The notes under the pieces were generated by a model. That model was not told the origin of the DNA, ran no database searches, and saw nothing but the letters and a program-made list of their open reading frames with translations. A stretch of 64,000 nt of DNA. It comes from Shimia_B sp038525525 (lineage in GTDB: Bacteria; Pseudomonadota; Alphaproteobacteria; Rhodobacterales; Rhodobacteraceae). Made by a program: the position numbers and the translations under genes. The stretch's first letter is position 1. Each line of letters starts with the position of its first letter. The stretch spans positions 310,001 through 374,000 of the forward strand of contig JBCBHO010000001.1 in assembly GCA_038525525.1 (NCBI GenBank). Reading direction: 5' to 3'. Of this stretch, positions 32,618-41,597 are shown in pieces.

Positions 32618-34266
32618 CAGCGAGCAGGATCCCGGTCCAGCCACGGATAGAGCCACGGCGCACCGATCAGCGGCCCGCAGATGAGTGTGAGCCACAAGGC
32701 CTGGTAGGCCGTTTCACCACCAAGAGCGGCCAAAGCCACTAGGGCCAGCCCCGCGGCACATTCGACCGACCCGTCCGGAAATGCCGGGCGCGCAAGACGC
32801 CGCGGGCCCTTCCAACCGCAATCCCGGCCAAGGATGACTGCACAGACGGCAAGGCTTTGCCTGACCATGACAAGTGGCGACACGAGCGTGCTCAATAGAA
32901 GCTCGGCCATGCTCGCACGGAGAAAGACGCGGCGCCGGCTCCTGCGGCGCGTCCTGCGCAGGAAGCCGATCATCGCGGTGATCTTCGGTACGAGGAGCAA
33001 GGCCAGAGCACCCGACAGGATCGGCACGGCCCCCGGGGCCATACCCGCAAGCAAGAAGAGCAGAATGACGATGAGCCAAATCGGGGATGAGAGGTAGCTT
33101 TGGATGCCGAAAGCAAGGTGGAGGCGGCTCAAGGGATGGAGGCCACGAGTCAGCAACGCCCGGATATGCTGCAGATTGCCCTGACACCAGCGCCGGTCTC
33201 TCCGGTGGAATGTTTCGAGGCGGTCGGAGCCGTCTTCGAAGCTGCCGCGCATGTCCGGCGAAATCTCGACCTTCCAGCCCGCCCGCACGAGCCAGGCCGC
33301 CTCGATGAAATCGTGGCTCAGAAAATCCCCGCCATAGGGCGCGGGGCCGCTGAGTGCTGGCAGATCCATGGCCGTCCGGAAGGCGGCGACACGGATAAGC
33401 GCGTTATGCCCCCAGTAATTCCCGGCCTGCCCAGCCCAGGCGCCGAGCCCGCGGATAAAGGAGGGCCCGGCGAGCCGCGTGGAGAGGCGCTGGAGGCGCG
33501 TGAAGCGCGACCCGCCCGGTCGCAGGCTGATCCCGCTCTGGACGAGGCCCAGGCGGGGATCGTCCTCCATAGTCAGTCGCAGGTCTTTCAGTCGCGCCGC
33601 CGTCATGCCGCTGTCCGCGTCCATGACCAACATGTTTTGATAGGCATGGCCGTGCTCTCGCACCCAATCGGCGAGGTTCCCCGGCTTGCGCCTCAGGTTT
33701 TTCACGCGGCGCCGATATCTGAGGATGCCCGAGGCCAGCATAGGTGCAATGACCTCCTCTTCGCATTTCGCAGCCGCTGAATCGGTGTCGGACAAAAGCC
33801 ATAGATCGATGTCCCCAGAGGTCTTGTCCCGCGCAAGATCTGCGTGAAGCGCCTCGATGCGCCGAGCGACAGCCGTCGGATCCTCGCCGCAGATGAGGTA
33901 GAGGACCGCCGTTCGCTCACGCGGCACTGCCCCTGCTGGGCGTGGCACGGGCTTCCCTTGGTCCGTGTCAAGCGTGCCGAGGATCGCGGTGGCCGCGGAC
34001 GCCGACACCCAGAGGGTGTTGAGCGCAAAGAGCGACACCAGAAGGACATCAATCGCTTCGAGCGGCGCGAGTACCGCAGCAAGCCCGATCACGAGGGGCA
34101 CCGAAAACGCCAGGGTCATCGCCGCGAAGACCCAAAAACGCGCGGGCACCGGAATGCGACGCCGTGCCGATCGCAGCACATGCCCGTCCGCGCGTACCGG
34201 GCGGAGACTTCCTTCGGGGAGAGACGCGTCCGGTGCGCTCACGGGCGGGGCGCGTTCAGTGGCCAC
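32617..34266 (-). CDS. opgH: Glucan biosynthesis glucosyltransferase (OpgH/MdoH)
   Basis: 549 residues, much shorter than the 847 of E. coli OpgH, mainly because the long N-terminal region is reduced. Family 2 glycosyltransferase residues are intact: DTD at 160-162, MDADSG at 216-220, HDFIEAAW at 318-325 and the processive motif RRWCQGN at 358-364. Two membrane segments precede the catalytic domain (about 45-65, 72-95) and several follow it. It polymerises UDP-glucose into beta-glucan and exports it. The start here is GTG and overlaps the cytochrome b561 gene by 28 bases; an in-frame GTG at codon 9 is an alternative. Confidence 0.93.
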   Translation of the reverse strand: MATERAPPVSAPDASLPEGSLRPVRADGHVLRSARRRIPVPARFWVFAAMTLAFSVPLVIGLAAVLAPLEAIDVLLVSLFALNTLWVSASAATAILGTLDTDQGKPVPRPAGAVPRERTAVLYLICGEDPTAVARRIEALHADLARDKTSGDIDLWLLSDTDSAAAKCEEEVIAPMLASGILRYRRRVKNLRRKPGNLADWVREHGHAYQNMLVMDADSGMTAARLKDLRLTMEDDPRLGLVQSGISLRPGGSRFTRLQRLSTRLAGPSFIRGLGAWAGQAGNYWGHNALIRVAAFRTAMDLPALSGPAPYGGDFLSHDFIEAAWLVRAGWKVEISPDMRGSFEDGSDRLETFHRRDRRWCQGNLQHIRALLTRGLHPLSRLHLAFGIQSYLSSPIWLIVILLFLLAGMAPGAVPILSGALALLLVPKITAMIGFLRRTRRRSRRRVFLRASMAELLLSTLVSPLVMVRQSLAVCAVILGRDCGWKGPRRLARPAFPDGSVECAAGLALVALAALGGETAYQALWLTLICGPLIGAPWLYPWLDRDPAR

Positions 34267-34802
34267 ATCCGCGTAAAAACGCCGTCGCGCTTAATCAGGC
34301 CGTGCTGCAGGGCCGCACCGATGTGAAGAAAGATGAAGGCCGCCAGAATGAAGCGCGCCGAGGAGTGGATCCATTGCGCGGTATCAGCCAGCGGATCAGA
34401 GCGCGGGACGAGCTTCGGGATGCCCAGCGCATCGAGGGCTTCGATCGGAAAGCCGCCCGCCGCCACGCGGACATAGCCTGAGATCGCCATGACAAGGAGC
34501 AGGACATAGAGCGCGGCATGGCTCACCGAGGCCGCTGTCTTCTGCCAGGCCGGAGTCCCCTCGGGCAGCGGTTCTATGCGCGTCGCGCTTCGAATGAGAA
34601 GGCGCGCTGCCACCAGAAGGAGGATGATGACCCCGACGTTCTTGTGGAAAATGAAGAGCGAGTTCTGCACGGTGCGCGGCAGACCCTCCGTTGTCATGAT
34701 CACGCCGACGGGGATCGTCGCGAGGACAACGAGCGCGGTCAGCCAATGGAGCCAGCGAGAGGCCGTGGGATAGCCGTATCTTTGCGTCAATGTTTGAGCC
34801 AT
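34239..34802 (-). CDS. Cytochrome b561-type di-heme membrane protein
   Basis: 187 residues from the ATG at 34802 with AGGAGC upstream. There are four membrane segments with likely heme histidines in RWLHWLTAL, FHKNVGVI, VSHAALYV and FLHIGAALQH. This is the prokaryotic b561 pattern (YceJ/CybB type), which passes electrons between the quinone pool and oxygen or other acceptors. It precedes opgH and opgG in the same direction and overlaps opgH, so it may be co-expressed with glucan synthesis. Why an electron carrier would be in this operon is unclear. Confidence 0.92.
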   Translation of the reverse strand: MAQTLTQRYGYPTASRWLHWLTALVVLATIPVGVIMTTEGLPRTVQNSLFIFHKNVGVIILLLVAARLLIRSATRIEPLPEGTPAWQKTAASVSHAALYVLLLVMAISGYVRVAAGGFPIEALDALGIPKLVPRSDPLADTAQWIHSSARFILAAFIFLHIGAALQHGLIKRDGVFTRMWPLNAPRP

Positions 34803-34861
34803 GAATGAAAGCTCCTGCTTAAGACTTTGAATTAGAATGAGGGCCGCGTGGTTCAATTGAT

Positions 34862-35659
34862 ATGCTTGACGGCGCAGGGGCCTCGCTTAGCTGCGAGATG
34901 ATGAGAAGCTTCCTGAGCCAAGTCTATCAGCCTTTCGCCCGCGATACAGCGTTCTCGCCGTTGCATCCGGTGTTGCGCGATTTTCTCATTGCGAGCCTTG
35001 TCTGCGCGGCGTTCGTGGCGACGATGGGTCTGCGGCTGAGCAGCGAGACCGGGGCCCTCGTGGCCACCCTCCTGTTCACGGTGGGCGCTGGCGTGGCTGG
35101 CGTCGTGATGCTCCGCACGTATCCCCACCGATCGCTCGGTCTGTGCAATGTGATTACCGTCTTTCGGTTGGCCCTGACCGCGGTGCTCGCCTCCCTGCTC
35201 TTCTCTGGAGCCGCCGTGCCTGAGCCTGTCCTCTGGGCCGCGTTTGCCATGGCCGCCTTCGCGCTCATCCTCGACGGGGTGGACGGAGCCGCGGCGCGTC
35301 ATGCGCGGCTCACTTCTGGCTTCGGGGCGCGGTTCGACATGGAGGTGGATACGCTCTTCGCGCTCGTTCTTGCGCTCCTCGCGTGGAAAACGGGGCAAGC
35401 AGGGCTCTGGGTTCTGGCGCTTGGCCTGCCCCGCTACCTCTTCGTGATGGCCGGCACCATCTGGCCGAGGCTCACGGGCGATCTGCCAGAGCGCATGAGC
35501 CGGAAGGTCGTGTGCGTTATCCAGGTCGGGACGCTCGTGGCGTTGCTCATTCCGGTCCTGCCGCTGTGGCTCAAGACGGGTGCCGCGGGCATTGCCGCCT
35601 TGGCCCTGGCGTGGTCCTTCATGCAGGACATTCGCCACCTGCTCTCACGCCCCGAATGA
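34862..35659 (+). CDS. CDP-alcohol phosphatidyltransferase family protein
   Basis: 265 residues, with about six to seven membrane segments. The full family catalytic motif is seen: DGVDGAAARHARLTSGFGARFDMEVD (D-x2-D-G-x2-A-R-x8-G-x3-D-x3-D). These enzymes transfer a phosphoalcohol from CDP-linked donor to an acceptor alcohol in the inner membrane. Members make phosphatidylglycerol phosphate, cardiolipin, phosphatidylserine or inositol lipids; the acceptor here cannot be read. Its stop overlaps the start of the sulfatase-like gene (ATGA), so the two are translationally coupled. Confidence 0.93.
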   Translation: MLDGAGASLSCEMMRSFLSQVYQPFARDTAFSPLHPVLRDFLIASLVCAAFVATMGLRLSSETGALVATLLFTVGAGVAGVVMLRTYPHRSLGLCNVITVFRLALTAVLASLLFSGAAVPEPVLWAAFAMAAFALILDGVDGAAARHARLTSGFGARFDMEVDTLFALVLALLAWKTGQAGLWVLALGLPRYLFVMAGTIWPRLTGDLPERMSRKVVCVIQVGTLVALLIPVLPLWLKTGAAGIAALALAWSFMQDIRHLLSRPE

Positions 35660-37314
35660 CCACGGCCGTCCACGGCAGCGACACGCAGTCTTACCCCAGT
35701 TTGATATCATTGGCGGCCAGCGCGCTGCTTTTCTATCTCGTTCTGGCGGCACCCAACCATCCCGAAGCGCTCGCATGGGATATCCTGCTGGTCTTTCCAC
35801 TCGAGCTTCCGGTGATCCTCGGCGCGCTTGCAGTCATGGGTGTGACGGGGCGCGGGGCAATTCTGATCCGCGGTGTCATCGTCATCTCCCTGACGCTTCT
35901 GACCCTGACCAAGTTCGCCGATTTCGCCATGTTCTCCGCCTACAATCGCGGGTTCAATCCGCTCGTTGACCTGCATCTCATCCCGGCAGCGTGGAATCTG
36001 GGATCCGGTGCAATCGGCACGGCACGCGCGCTCGGGGCCGTCATCGGGGCACTGTCGCTTTTGTCGGCGCTTGCGCTCGCCCTGTGGTGGGCGGCGATGC
36101 GATGGTCGAAGATCGAGCTTCCTCAAGCCCCCAGACGACTGACGGCGATTGCCCTCGTCCCTGCTCTGCTCCTCGCCGTCGCCGAGATCGGCGATGCCAT
36201 GCGGAAGTGGCAATTGCCCTTTGATGTGCCCGGGGCGGCCTTCACAGCGCGCGTGGCCGTCGAACGGGCGGAGATGCTCGGCCAGACGGCGCGCCGGCTC
36301 AGTGACTTCAAGGAAGCCGCGTCGACGGACCCCTTTGCAGACGCGACTCCGCTCTTGGACGAAATCGGCACGAGAGACGTCCTCTTTCTCTACGTGGAAA
36401 GCTACGGTGCATCGAGCCTCACGAACCCCCGCTACGCCCCCCTGCATCTCGACACGCTCGATGCCATCGCGGCCGAGTTGGCCGCGCGCGGCCTCTCCAT
36501 GCGCTCGGGGTGGCTCGAAGCGCCTATGATCGGTGGTCAAAGCTGGCTCACGCACACAACGCTCGCCACGGGCCTCTGGTCACCGGACCAGCGGACCTAC
36601 GGCGCGGCGCTGGTGAGCGGGCGCAAATCGCTGTTCCACCTCGCGTCCGAGAACGCCTTCGAGACAGTCGCCGTGATGCCCGCCATCACGATGGATTGGC
36701 CAGAGGCAGGCTTCATGGGATTTGATCGGGTCCTTGCCGCGGCGGACCTCGGCTACGAAGGGCGCCCTTTCAACTGGGTGACCATGCCCGACCAGTTCAC
36801 GCTCGCCGCGTTGGACAGGCTAGTGCTGCCCGGCGCGCCGGGCGTGGATCGTCCGCCTGTCTTCGCGCAGGTGGCCCTCATTTCATCCCATGCACCTTGG
36901 ACGCCGGTGCCCCGCCTTGTCGCGTGGGAGGATGTCGGTGACGGGCGCGTGTTCAACGCCATGGCCGCTGAGGGCGATGCTCCGGACGTGGTCTGGCGGG
37001 ACAGGAATCGCGTCAGGGCACAGTTTGGAAAGGCGGTGGATTACAGCCTCAGGACAGCCGGGAGCTACATGGCACGCTTGGCCGAGGCTGAGCCGCTCAT
37101 CGTCCTCTTGGGCGATCACCAGCCCGCAGCCTTCGTGTCAGAGGATGACAGTTTCAACGTGCCCGTTCATGTCATCGGGCCGGCGCACCTCGTCGAGCGC
37201 TTCGCGTCTTGGGGCTGGGTGGACGGCATGCGCCCGTCTCCAGCCACTCAAGCGATCAGGATGGACGACTTCAGAAACCGGTTTCTCCGGGCATTCAGCT
37301 CCCTCAGCCCTTGA
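35656..37314 (+). CDS. Membrane sulfatase / phosphoglycerol-transferase-like protein
   Basis: 552 residues from the ATG at 35656, which overlaps the preceding stop. An N-terminal part of four to five membrane segments (about 12-170) is followed by an extracytoplasmic alkaline-phosphatase-superfamily domain: FLYVESYGASSLT, GGQSWLTHTTLATGLWSPDQ, and near the end LIVLLGDHQPAAF, where Asp-His are metal ligands. This layout matches LtaS/OpgB-type enzymes that move phosphoglycerol or phosphoethanolamine from lipids to surface glucans. With opgGH and a lipid phosphotransferase next door, decoration of periplasmic glucan is a reasonable inference. Its tail overlaps the convergent sugar permease gene. 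Confidence 0.88.
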   Translation: MTTAVHGSDTQSYPSLISLAASALLFYLVLAAPNHPEALAWDILLVFPLELPVILGALAVMGVTGRGAILIRGVIVISLTLLTLTKFADFAMFSAYNRGFNPLVDLHLIPAAWNLGSGAIGTARALGAVIGALSLLSALALALWWAAMRWSKIELPQAPRRLTAIALVPALLLAVAEIGDAMRKWQLPFDVPGAAFTARVAVERAEMLGQTARRLSDFKEAASTDPFADATPLLDEIGTRDVLFLYVESYGASSLTNPRYAPLHLDTLDAIAAELAARGLSMRSGWLEAPMIGGQSWLTHTTLATGLWSPDQRTYGAALVSGRKSLFHLASENAFETVAVMPAITMDWPEAGFMGFDRVLAAADLGYEGRPFNWVTMPDQFTLAALDRLVLPGAPGVDRPPVFAQVALISSHAPWTPVPRLVAWEDVGDGRVFNAMAAEGDAPDVVWRDRNRVRAQFGKAVDYSLRTAGSYMARLAEAEPLIVLLGDHQPAAFVSEDDSFNVPVHVIGPAHLVERFASWGWVDGMRPSPATQAIRMDDFRNRFLRAFSSLSP

Positions 37315-38146
37315 CGGCCCCGGCCATGATCGCGCCGACGATGAGCCGCTGAAGCGCAAGGAATGCGGCTATGGCAGGCAGCACCGTGATGACGCAGGCG
37401 GCCGCGAGAAGCTGCGTCGTGGAGGCGCTCGTCGATCCCGCGAAGTTGAAAATGGCGACGGAGATGGGTTGCAGCCGATCCTGCGAGAGCAGGATGAATG
37501 GCACGAGGAATTGCGACCACCCCATGAGCATATTGAGAATGAAGGCCGAGGCCATTCCCGGCGCGGCCAAAGGCATCGTCACGAAGATGAGAACTGCCGG
37601 TGCCGAGCATCCATCGATGGCTGCCGCGTCCTCGAGGGAGCGTGGAATGGCATCAAAGCTCGCCTTTAGCATCCACACCGAGAGCGGCACGCCCAGCGCC
37701 ATGTAGACACCGGCTGCTGCGGCATGCGTCTCCAGAAGGCCCAGTCTCTCCATGTACCGGTAGAGCGGGATGAGGAGGACGAGGGGTGAGACCATCTGCA
37801 CGGTGAGGATGCCGAGCATCAGGATGGACGCGCCCCGAAACTGCCGCCGCGAGAAGACGTAAGCGGCCGGAATGGCCGTGATGAGCGCGCCCAGCGCCCC
37901 GAGGGCGCAGAGCTTGATCCCGTTCCAGAGGTAAAGACCAAAGGTGCGGTCCGTGAGGATCTGTTCGAAATTGGCGAGCGTCGGGTCCTCGGGAATGAAG
38001 CGCGATGCGCCAAGGAAGATCTCTGCCGGGGTTCGAATGGCCAGCGACAGCAGCCAAAGCAGCGGCGCCGCGAAGAGCACAAGGAGAAGCAGCGCGACGA
38101 CGTAGGTCGCGATGTCTCCGATCCGCTCTGACGGCCACCGGGTCAT
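37304..38146 (-). CDS. Carbohydrate ABC importer permease (MalG family)
   Basis: 280 residues with six membrane segments. The EAA loop is FDAIPRSLEDAAAIDGCSAPAVLIFVTMPLAAPG. This is the second permease of a MalFGK-like importer, and its start overlaps the stop of the first permease by four bases. It is the last gene of a four-gene minus-strand operon and its end overlaps the sulfatase-like gene by 11 bases, tail to tail. Confidence 0.93.
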   Translation of the reverse strand: MTRWPSERIGDIATYVVALLLLVLFAAPLLWLLSLAIRTPAEIFLGASRFIPEDPTLANFEQILTDRTFGLYLWNGIKLCALGALGALITAIPAAYVFSRRQFRGASILMLGILTVQMVSPLVLLIPLYRYMERLGLLETHAAAAGVYMALGVPLSVWMLKASFDAIPRSLEDAAAIDGCSAPAVLIFVTMPLAAPGMASAFILNMLMGWSQFLVPFILLSQDRLQPISVAIFNFAGSTSASTTQLLAAACVITVLPAIAAFLALQRLIVGAIMAGAVKG

Positions 38147-39057
38147 GAGCTTCGGTCCTCCCGGTCGACGAGAAGCCGGATGTAGAGAACCGTGAGCAGG
38201 AGCGCGATCAGAACGAGAATGACCGCCAGAACAGACCCGCCCGAGAGATCGAAGTTGAAAAAGACGGTGTTGAACGTGAAGAGCGAAAGCACCTCCGTGG
38301 ACCGGCCGGGGCCGCCGCCTGTCAGCGCGAGGATGACATCGAAGGTGTTGAGCGTCTGGATCGTCACGAGGACAGTCGAGACAAGGATCGCGGGCCGCAT
38401 TTGAGGCAGCGTGATGAAGACGAAGCGCGCGGTGGGGCCCGCGCCGTCAATGGCCGCCGCGGCATAGAGATCCTGCGAGAGGCCCTTTCGGGCCGCATAG
38501 AAGACGATCATGGCGAAGGCCGTCCCCTGCCACACATTGGCGATGACGGCGGAAATCATGGCGTTCGTCGGGTCCGAAAGCCAACGGACCGGCGAGATCC
38601 CCACGAGCGCGATGGTGGAGTTGAGCGCGCCGAAGGGCGCCTCGGAAAAGAGCATCTGCCAGATGAGCCCGTTGGCGATGCCCGGCACCACCCACGCGGT
38701 GAGCACCACCGTGCGAAGAAGCCCCATGCCGGGGAGCCGCCGTCTTTCACCTCTCACGACGAGGAGTGCGATCAGGAGACCGAGCCCGAGGATGCCCAGC
38801 ACACTCGCTGCGGTGAAGACCGCCGTCACCCAGAGAACGCCCGGCAGAGCAGGCTGCGTGAGCACCTCCGAGACACCCTCCATGCCGTAGCGCGTGGCCG
38901 GGCGCAGGAGCGTGGCATCGCCGAAGGCAAGCCGGAGGACATCGAGAATCGGGACGAGGTAGAACGCACCGAGCAAAAGGAGGGCGGGCGCCAACCATGG
39001 CCAGACGGCATGGCGGGCCCTCACATGAGCCCGCCCGGCGCTTTCTTGTTGTGGCAC
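38143..39057 (-). CDS. Carbohydrate ABC importer permease (MalF family)
   Basis: 304 residues. A cytoplasmic basic N-terminus is followed by six membrane segments. The EAA loop is QDLYAAAAIDGAGPTARFVFITLPQMRPAIL. Together with the downstream permease it forms the channel for a sugar or polyol importer. Eight bases separate it from the binding-protein gene upstream. The substrate is not readable, but the glycogen and glucosylglycerol-type enzymes encoded nearby point to a glucoside. Confidence 0.93.
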   Translation of the reverse strand: MPQQESAGRAHVRARHAVWPWLAPALLLLGAFYLVPILDVLRLAFGDATLLRPATRYGMEGVSEVLTQPALPGVLWVTAVFTAASVLGILGLGLLIALLVVRGERRRLPGMGLLRTVVLTAWVVPGIANGLIWQMLFSEAPFGALNSTIALVGISPVRWLSDPTNAMISAVIANVWQGTAFAMIVFYAARKGLSQDLYAAAAIDGAGPTARFVFITLPQMRPAILVSTVLVTIQTLNTFDVILALTGGGPGRSTEVLSLFTFNTVFFNFDLSGGSVLAVILVLIALLLTVLYIRLLVDREDRSS

Positions 39058-39065
39058 GCTTGGGC

Positions 39066-40373
39066 CTAGAGGCGCTCGAAGGCCGCTTGCACGGCGTCAT
39101 TGGCGGCGTCGAGCGCTTCGTCGGGCGTGGCCGCGCCCGAGAGGACATCTCCCATCAGGATCTGGATGGCGTTCGACAGCTCGGGATAGATCGGCACGCC
39201 GGGCCGCGCCTGCCCATCGACGAGCGCCTCCGCGAAGACGTCGTATTCGGGCCCTTCAAAGACATCGAACGCTTCGTATTGCGCGGCTGACGTGGGCAGC
39301 AGGCCCTGGATCGCGTTGCTCTGGCCGGAATAGATCTCGCGGATCATTTCTGCGCAGATCCGCACGGCCTCGGCATCGTCGGAGAGCGCGGCGATCGTCC
39401 AGCCTCCCGTGCCGGTGGCGCGCTGATCCGCCGTCGGCCCGGGAATGGCCGACACGGCCCAGGCTGCGAAATCCGTCTCCGGAAGGGTGCCGCGCAGTTG
39501 CCCGTACTGCCAATTGCCCCCAATGAAGAGCGCGGCTGTGCCCGCGGCGGCGGCGGCGTTGAACTCATCGTAGTTGACGATGGAGGTGACCCGCGGCGGC
39601 GCCGCGCCGGCATCCACGAGCCCCTTGTAGAAGCCTATGGCCGCAAGGAACCTTTCGCGGTTCTCCCCCTCGGCAAAGACGGGACGGCCCGCGTCATCGA
39701 CGAGACGCCCGCCCTGCGCCCAGAAATGCGCGAGCCAGTCAAAGGTCGTGCCTTCCCAACGGCCACCATTGAAGAGCAGCCCTTCTTTTCCGGCCTCGAC
39801 CGTGGCGAGCGCAGCGCTCTCCAAGTCTTCCCATGTCTCCGGAGCATCGGGGACGAGGCGCGTGTCACGGTAGAGCACGCGCAGATCGGTGAACCACCAC
39901 CACGCCAGAAGATCCCCCGCCTCGTTGGTCACGGCTTCACGGACATAGGGAAAGAGGTCGTCGATCTCCGCGCTGCTCCAATGTGAATTCATGGGCTTGA
40001 GCACGTCAGCGCTCTTGAAGAGCGCGAGTTGGGAGCTGTCCACCATCGCGCAATCCGGCCCCCGCCCGGCCCGCGTCTGCTCGAGCAGGCGCGCTTGCTC
40101 CTGTCCGATGTTGTCGGTGACGATCTGCGTCTCGATTTTCCAGTCCGGTCGCGCCTCGATGAAGTCGGTAAAGAGCGCCTCGAAGGCCTCGCGCGTGGCG
40201 GGATCCGAGGAATAGAGATCGAAGGCCGTCAATCGGAAGGTCATCGTGTTGGGCGCATCGGGCAGGCCGACCCGGTCCCGGGTGATTAAATCCTGCGCCG
40301 CGAGGCTCGTGGGAAGCCCGAGGGCACAGGCGGCGCCGACAGCGCCGAGGATGCGGAGGAAACGATGGGTCAT
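39066..40373 (-). CDS. Carbohydrate ABC importer substrate-binding protein
   Basis: 435 residues from the ATG at 40373 with AAGGTG upstream. The Sec signal is MTHRFLRILGAVGAACALGLPTSLAA, ending near residue 26. The mature protein is a cluster B (MalE/UgpB-like) binding protein: FTDFIEARPDWKIETQIVTDN near the start, and ALFIGGNWQYGQLRG and VSAIPGPTADQRATGTGGWTIAALSDDAEA later. It delivers the solute to the two permeases downstream. The start was moved 15 codons in from a longer open frame because of the signal peptide. Confidence 0.93.
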   Translation of the reverse strand: MTHRFLRILGAVGAACALGLPTSLAAQDLITRDRVGLPDAPNTMTFRLTAFDLYSSDPATREAFEALFTDFIEARPDWKIETQIVTDNIGQEQARLLEQTRAGRGPDCAMVDSSQLALFKSADVLKPMNSHWSSAEIDDLFPYVREAVTNEAGDLLAWWWFTDLRVLYRDTRLVPDAPETWEDLESAALATVEAGKEGLLFNGGRWEGTTFDWLAHFWAQGGRLVDDAGRPVFAEGENRERFLAAIGFYKGLVDAGAAPPRVTSIVNYDEFNAAAAAGTAALFIGGNWQYGQLRGTLPETDFAAWAVSAIPGPTADQRATGTGGWTIAALSDDAEAVRICAEMIREIYSGQSNAIQGLLPTSAAQYEAFDVFEGPEYDVFAEALVDGQARPGVPIYPELSNAIQILMGDVLSGAATPDEALDAANDAVQAAFERL

Positions 40374-40411
40374 GGGACACCTTTCTAAATGGTGGGGATG
40401 AAACTGCGGGA

Positions 40412-41491
40412 TCAGCACGCCGTGGCGAGAGCCACGCCGGTCGTCTGGTCAAAGACATGGGCCTGTCGGGCATCGAAGGTGACGTGCGCCTGCGATCCGA
40501 CGCGGAGCTCGGTCTCCGGGGGAAGCCGGCTCCAGAGCCGCCCTGCCCCGGGCAGCGAAAGCTCGACGATGATCTCCTGCCCGATGGGCTCAACCGCTTC
40601 CACGCGCGCCGGATAGCCGTCATCACCCGTCGAAAGGCTCACGGCTTCGGGCCGAAGCCCGAGGAGGATGGGCTGCCCGGGCCTGCCGCCCCGCAGGCTG
40701 TCCCTGATGGCAAGCGTCGCGCCGGCCTCGAAGGTCACGCCGTCCTCGCTCAGACGCGCTGCGATGAGGTTCATCGCGGGCGAGCCAATGAAGCGGGCCA
40801 CGAAGGTATTCGCCGGGGACCGGTATATTTCCATGGGCGGGCCCATCTGCTCCACGCGCCCCTCGTTCATGACCACGACGCGGTCCGCCATGGTCATCGC
40901 CTCGGTTTGGTCATGGGTGACGTAGACCGTTGTGGTGGGCAGCTGGGATTGAAGCCGCCGCATTTCCGCACGCATGGATACTCTCAGCCGGGCGTCGAGA
41001 TTGGAGAGCGGCTCGTCGAAGAGAAAGACCTTCGGCCTGCGGACCATCGCGCGGCCCATGGCGACGCGTTGCCGTTGTCCGCCCGAGAGCTTGGCAGGAC
41101 GCCGCTTGAGGAGCGACCCGATCTCGAGCATGTCGGCCACGTCTCGAACCCGCCGCGCCACCTCGTCTTTCGGCAGCCCCCGGCGCCGGAGGCCGAAGCC
41201 GATATTTCTCGCCACGTCCATGTGCGGGTAAAGCGCGTAGTCCTGAAATACCATCGCCACGTCGCGCGCGCCTGGGGCCAGATGGTTGACCCGCTCTCCG
41301 CCGATGAGGATGTCGCCGCCCGTCTCTTCCTCGATCCCGGCGATGAGCCGAAGCGTGGTTGATTTCCCGCAGCCCGAGGGACCGACGATGACGACGAACT
41401 CGCGGTCGGCTATATCAAGGGACACATTGTGCAGCGCGACGTTGCCGTCTGCATAAGACTTGTGCAAATCAACAAGTGAGAGTTCAGCCAT
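40412..41491 (-). CDS. Carbohydrate ABC importer ATPase (MalK/UgpC family)
   Basis: 359 residues from the ATG at 41491 with GAGGAAG upstream. Walker A is GPSGCGKST, Q-loop MVFQDYALYPHMDV, signature LSGGQRQRVAMGRAM, Walker B FLFDEPLSNLD and switch YVTHDQTEAMT. After residue 235 a TOBE regulatory domain follows (LLGLRPEAVSLS). It is the first gene of the importer operon, with the binding protein 38 bases downstream. The presence of the ATPase in the operon means the importer is self-contained. Confidence 0.95.
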   Translation of the reverse strand: MAELSLVDLHKSYADGNVALHNVSLDIADREFVVIVGPSGCGKSTTLRLIAGIEEETGGDILIGGERVNHLAPGARDVAMVFQDYALYPHMDVARNIGFGLRRRGLPKDEVARRVRDVADMLEIGSLLKRRPAKLSGGQRQRVAMGRAMVRRPKVFLFDEPLSNLDARLRVSMRAEMRRLQSQLPTTTVYVTHDQTEAMTMADRVVVMNEGRVEQMGPPMEIYRSPANTFVARFIGSPAMNLIAARLSEDGVTFEAGATLAIRDSLRGGRPGQPILLGLRPEAVSLSTGDDGYPARVEAVEPIGQEIIVELSLPGAGRLWSRLPPETELRVGSQAHVTFDARQAHVFDQTTGVALATAC

Positions 41492-41597
41492 ACGCGCTTC
41501 CTCGCGCACCGATCCGGCAGCCTCGTGCTGCGCTTCGGGCGCGTTGGTGACATGCACAATGACTTGAAAGACCTATAGAAAGACCGATTTCCAATCG

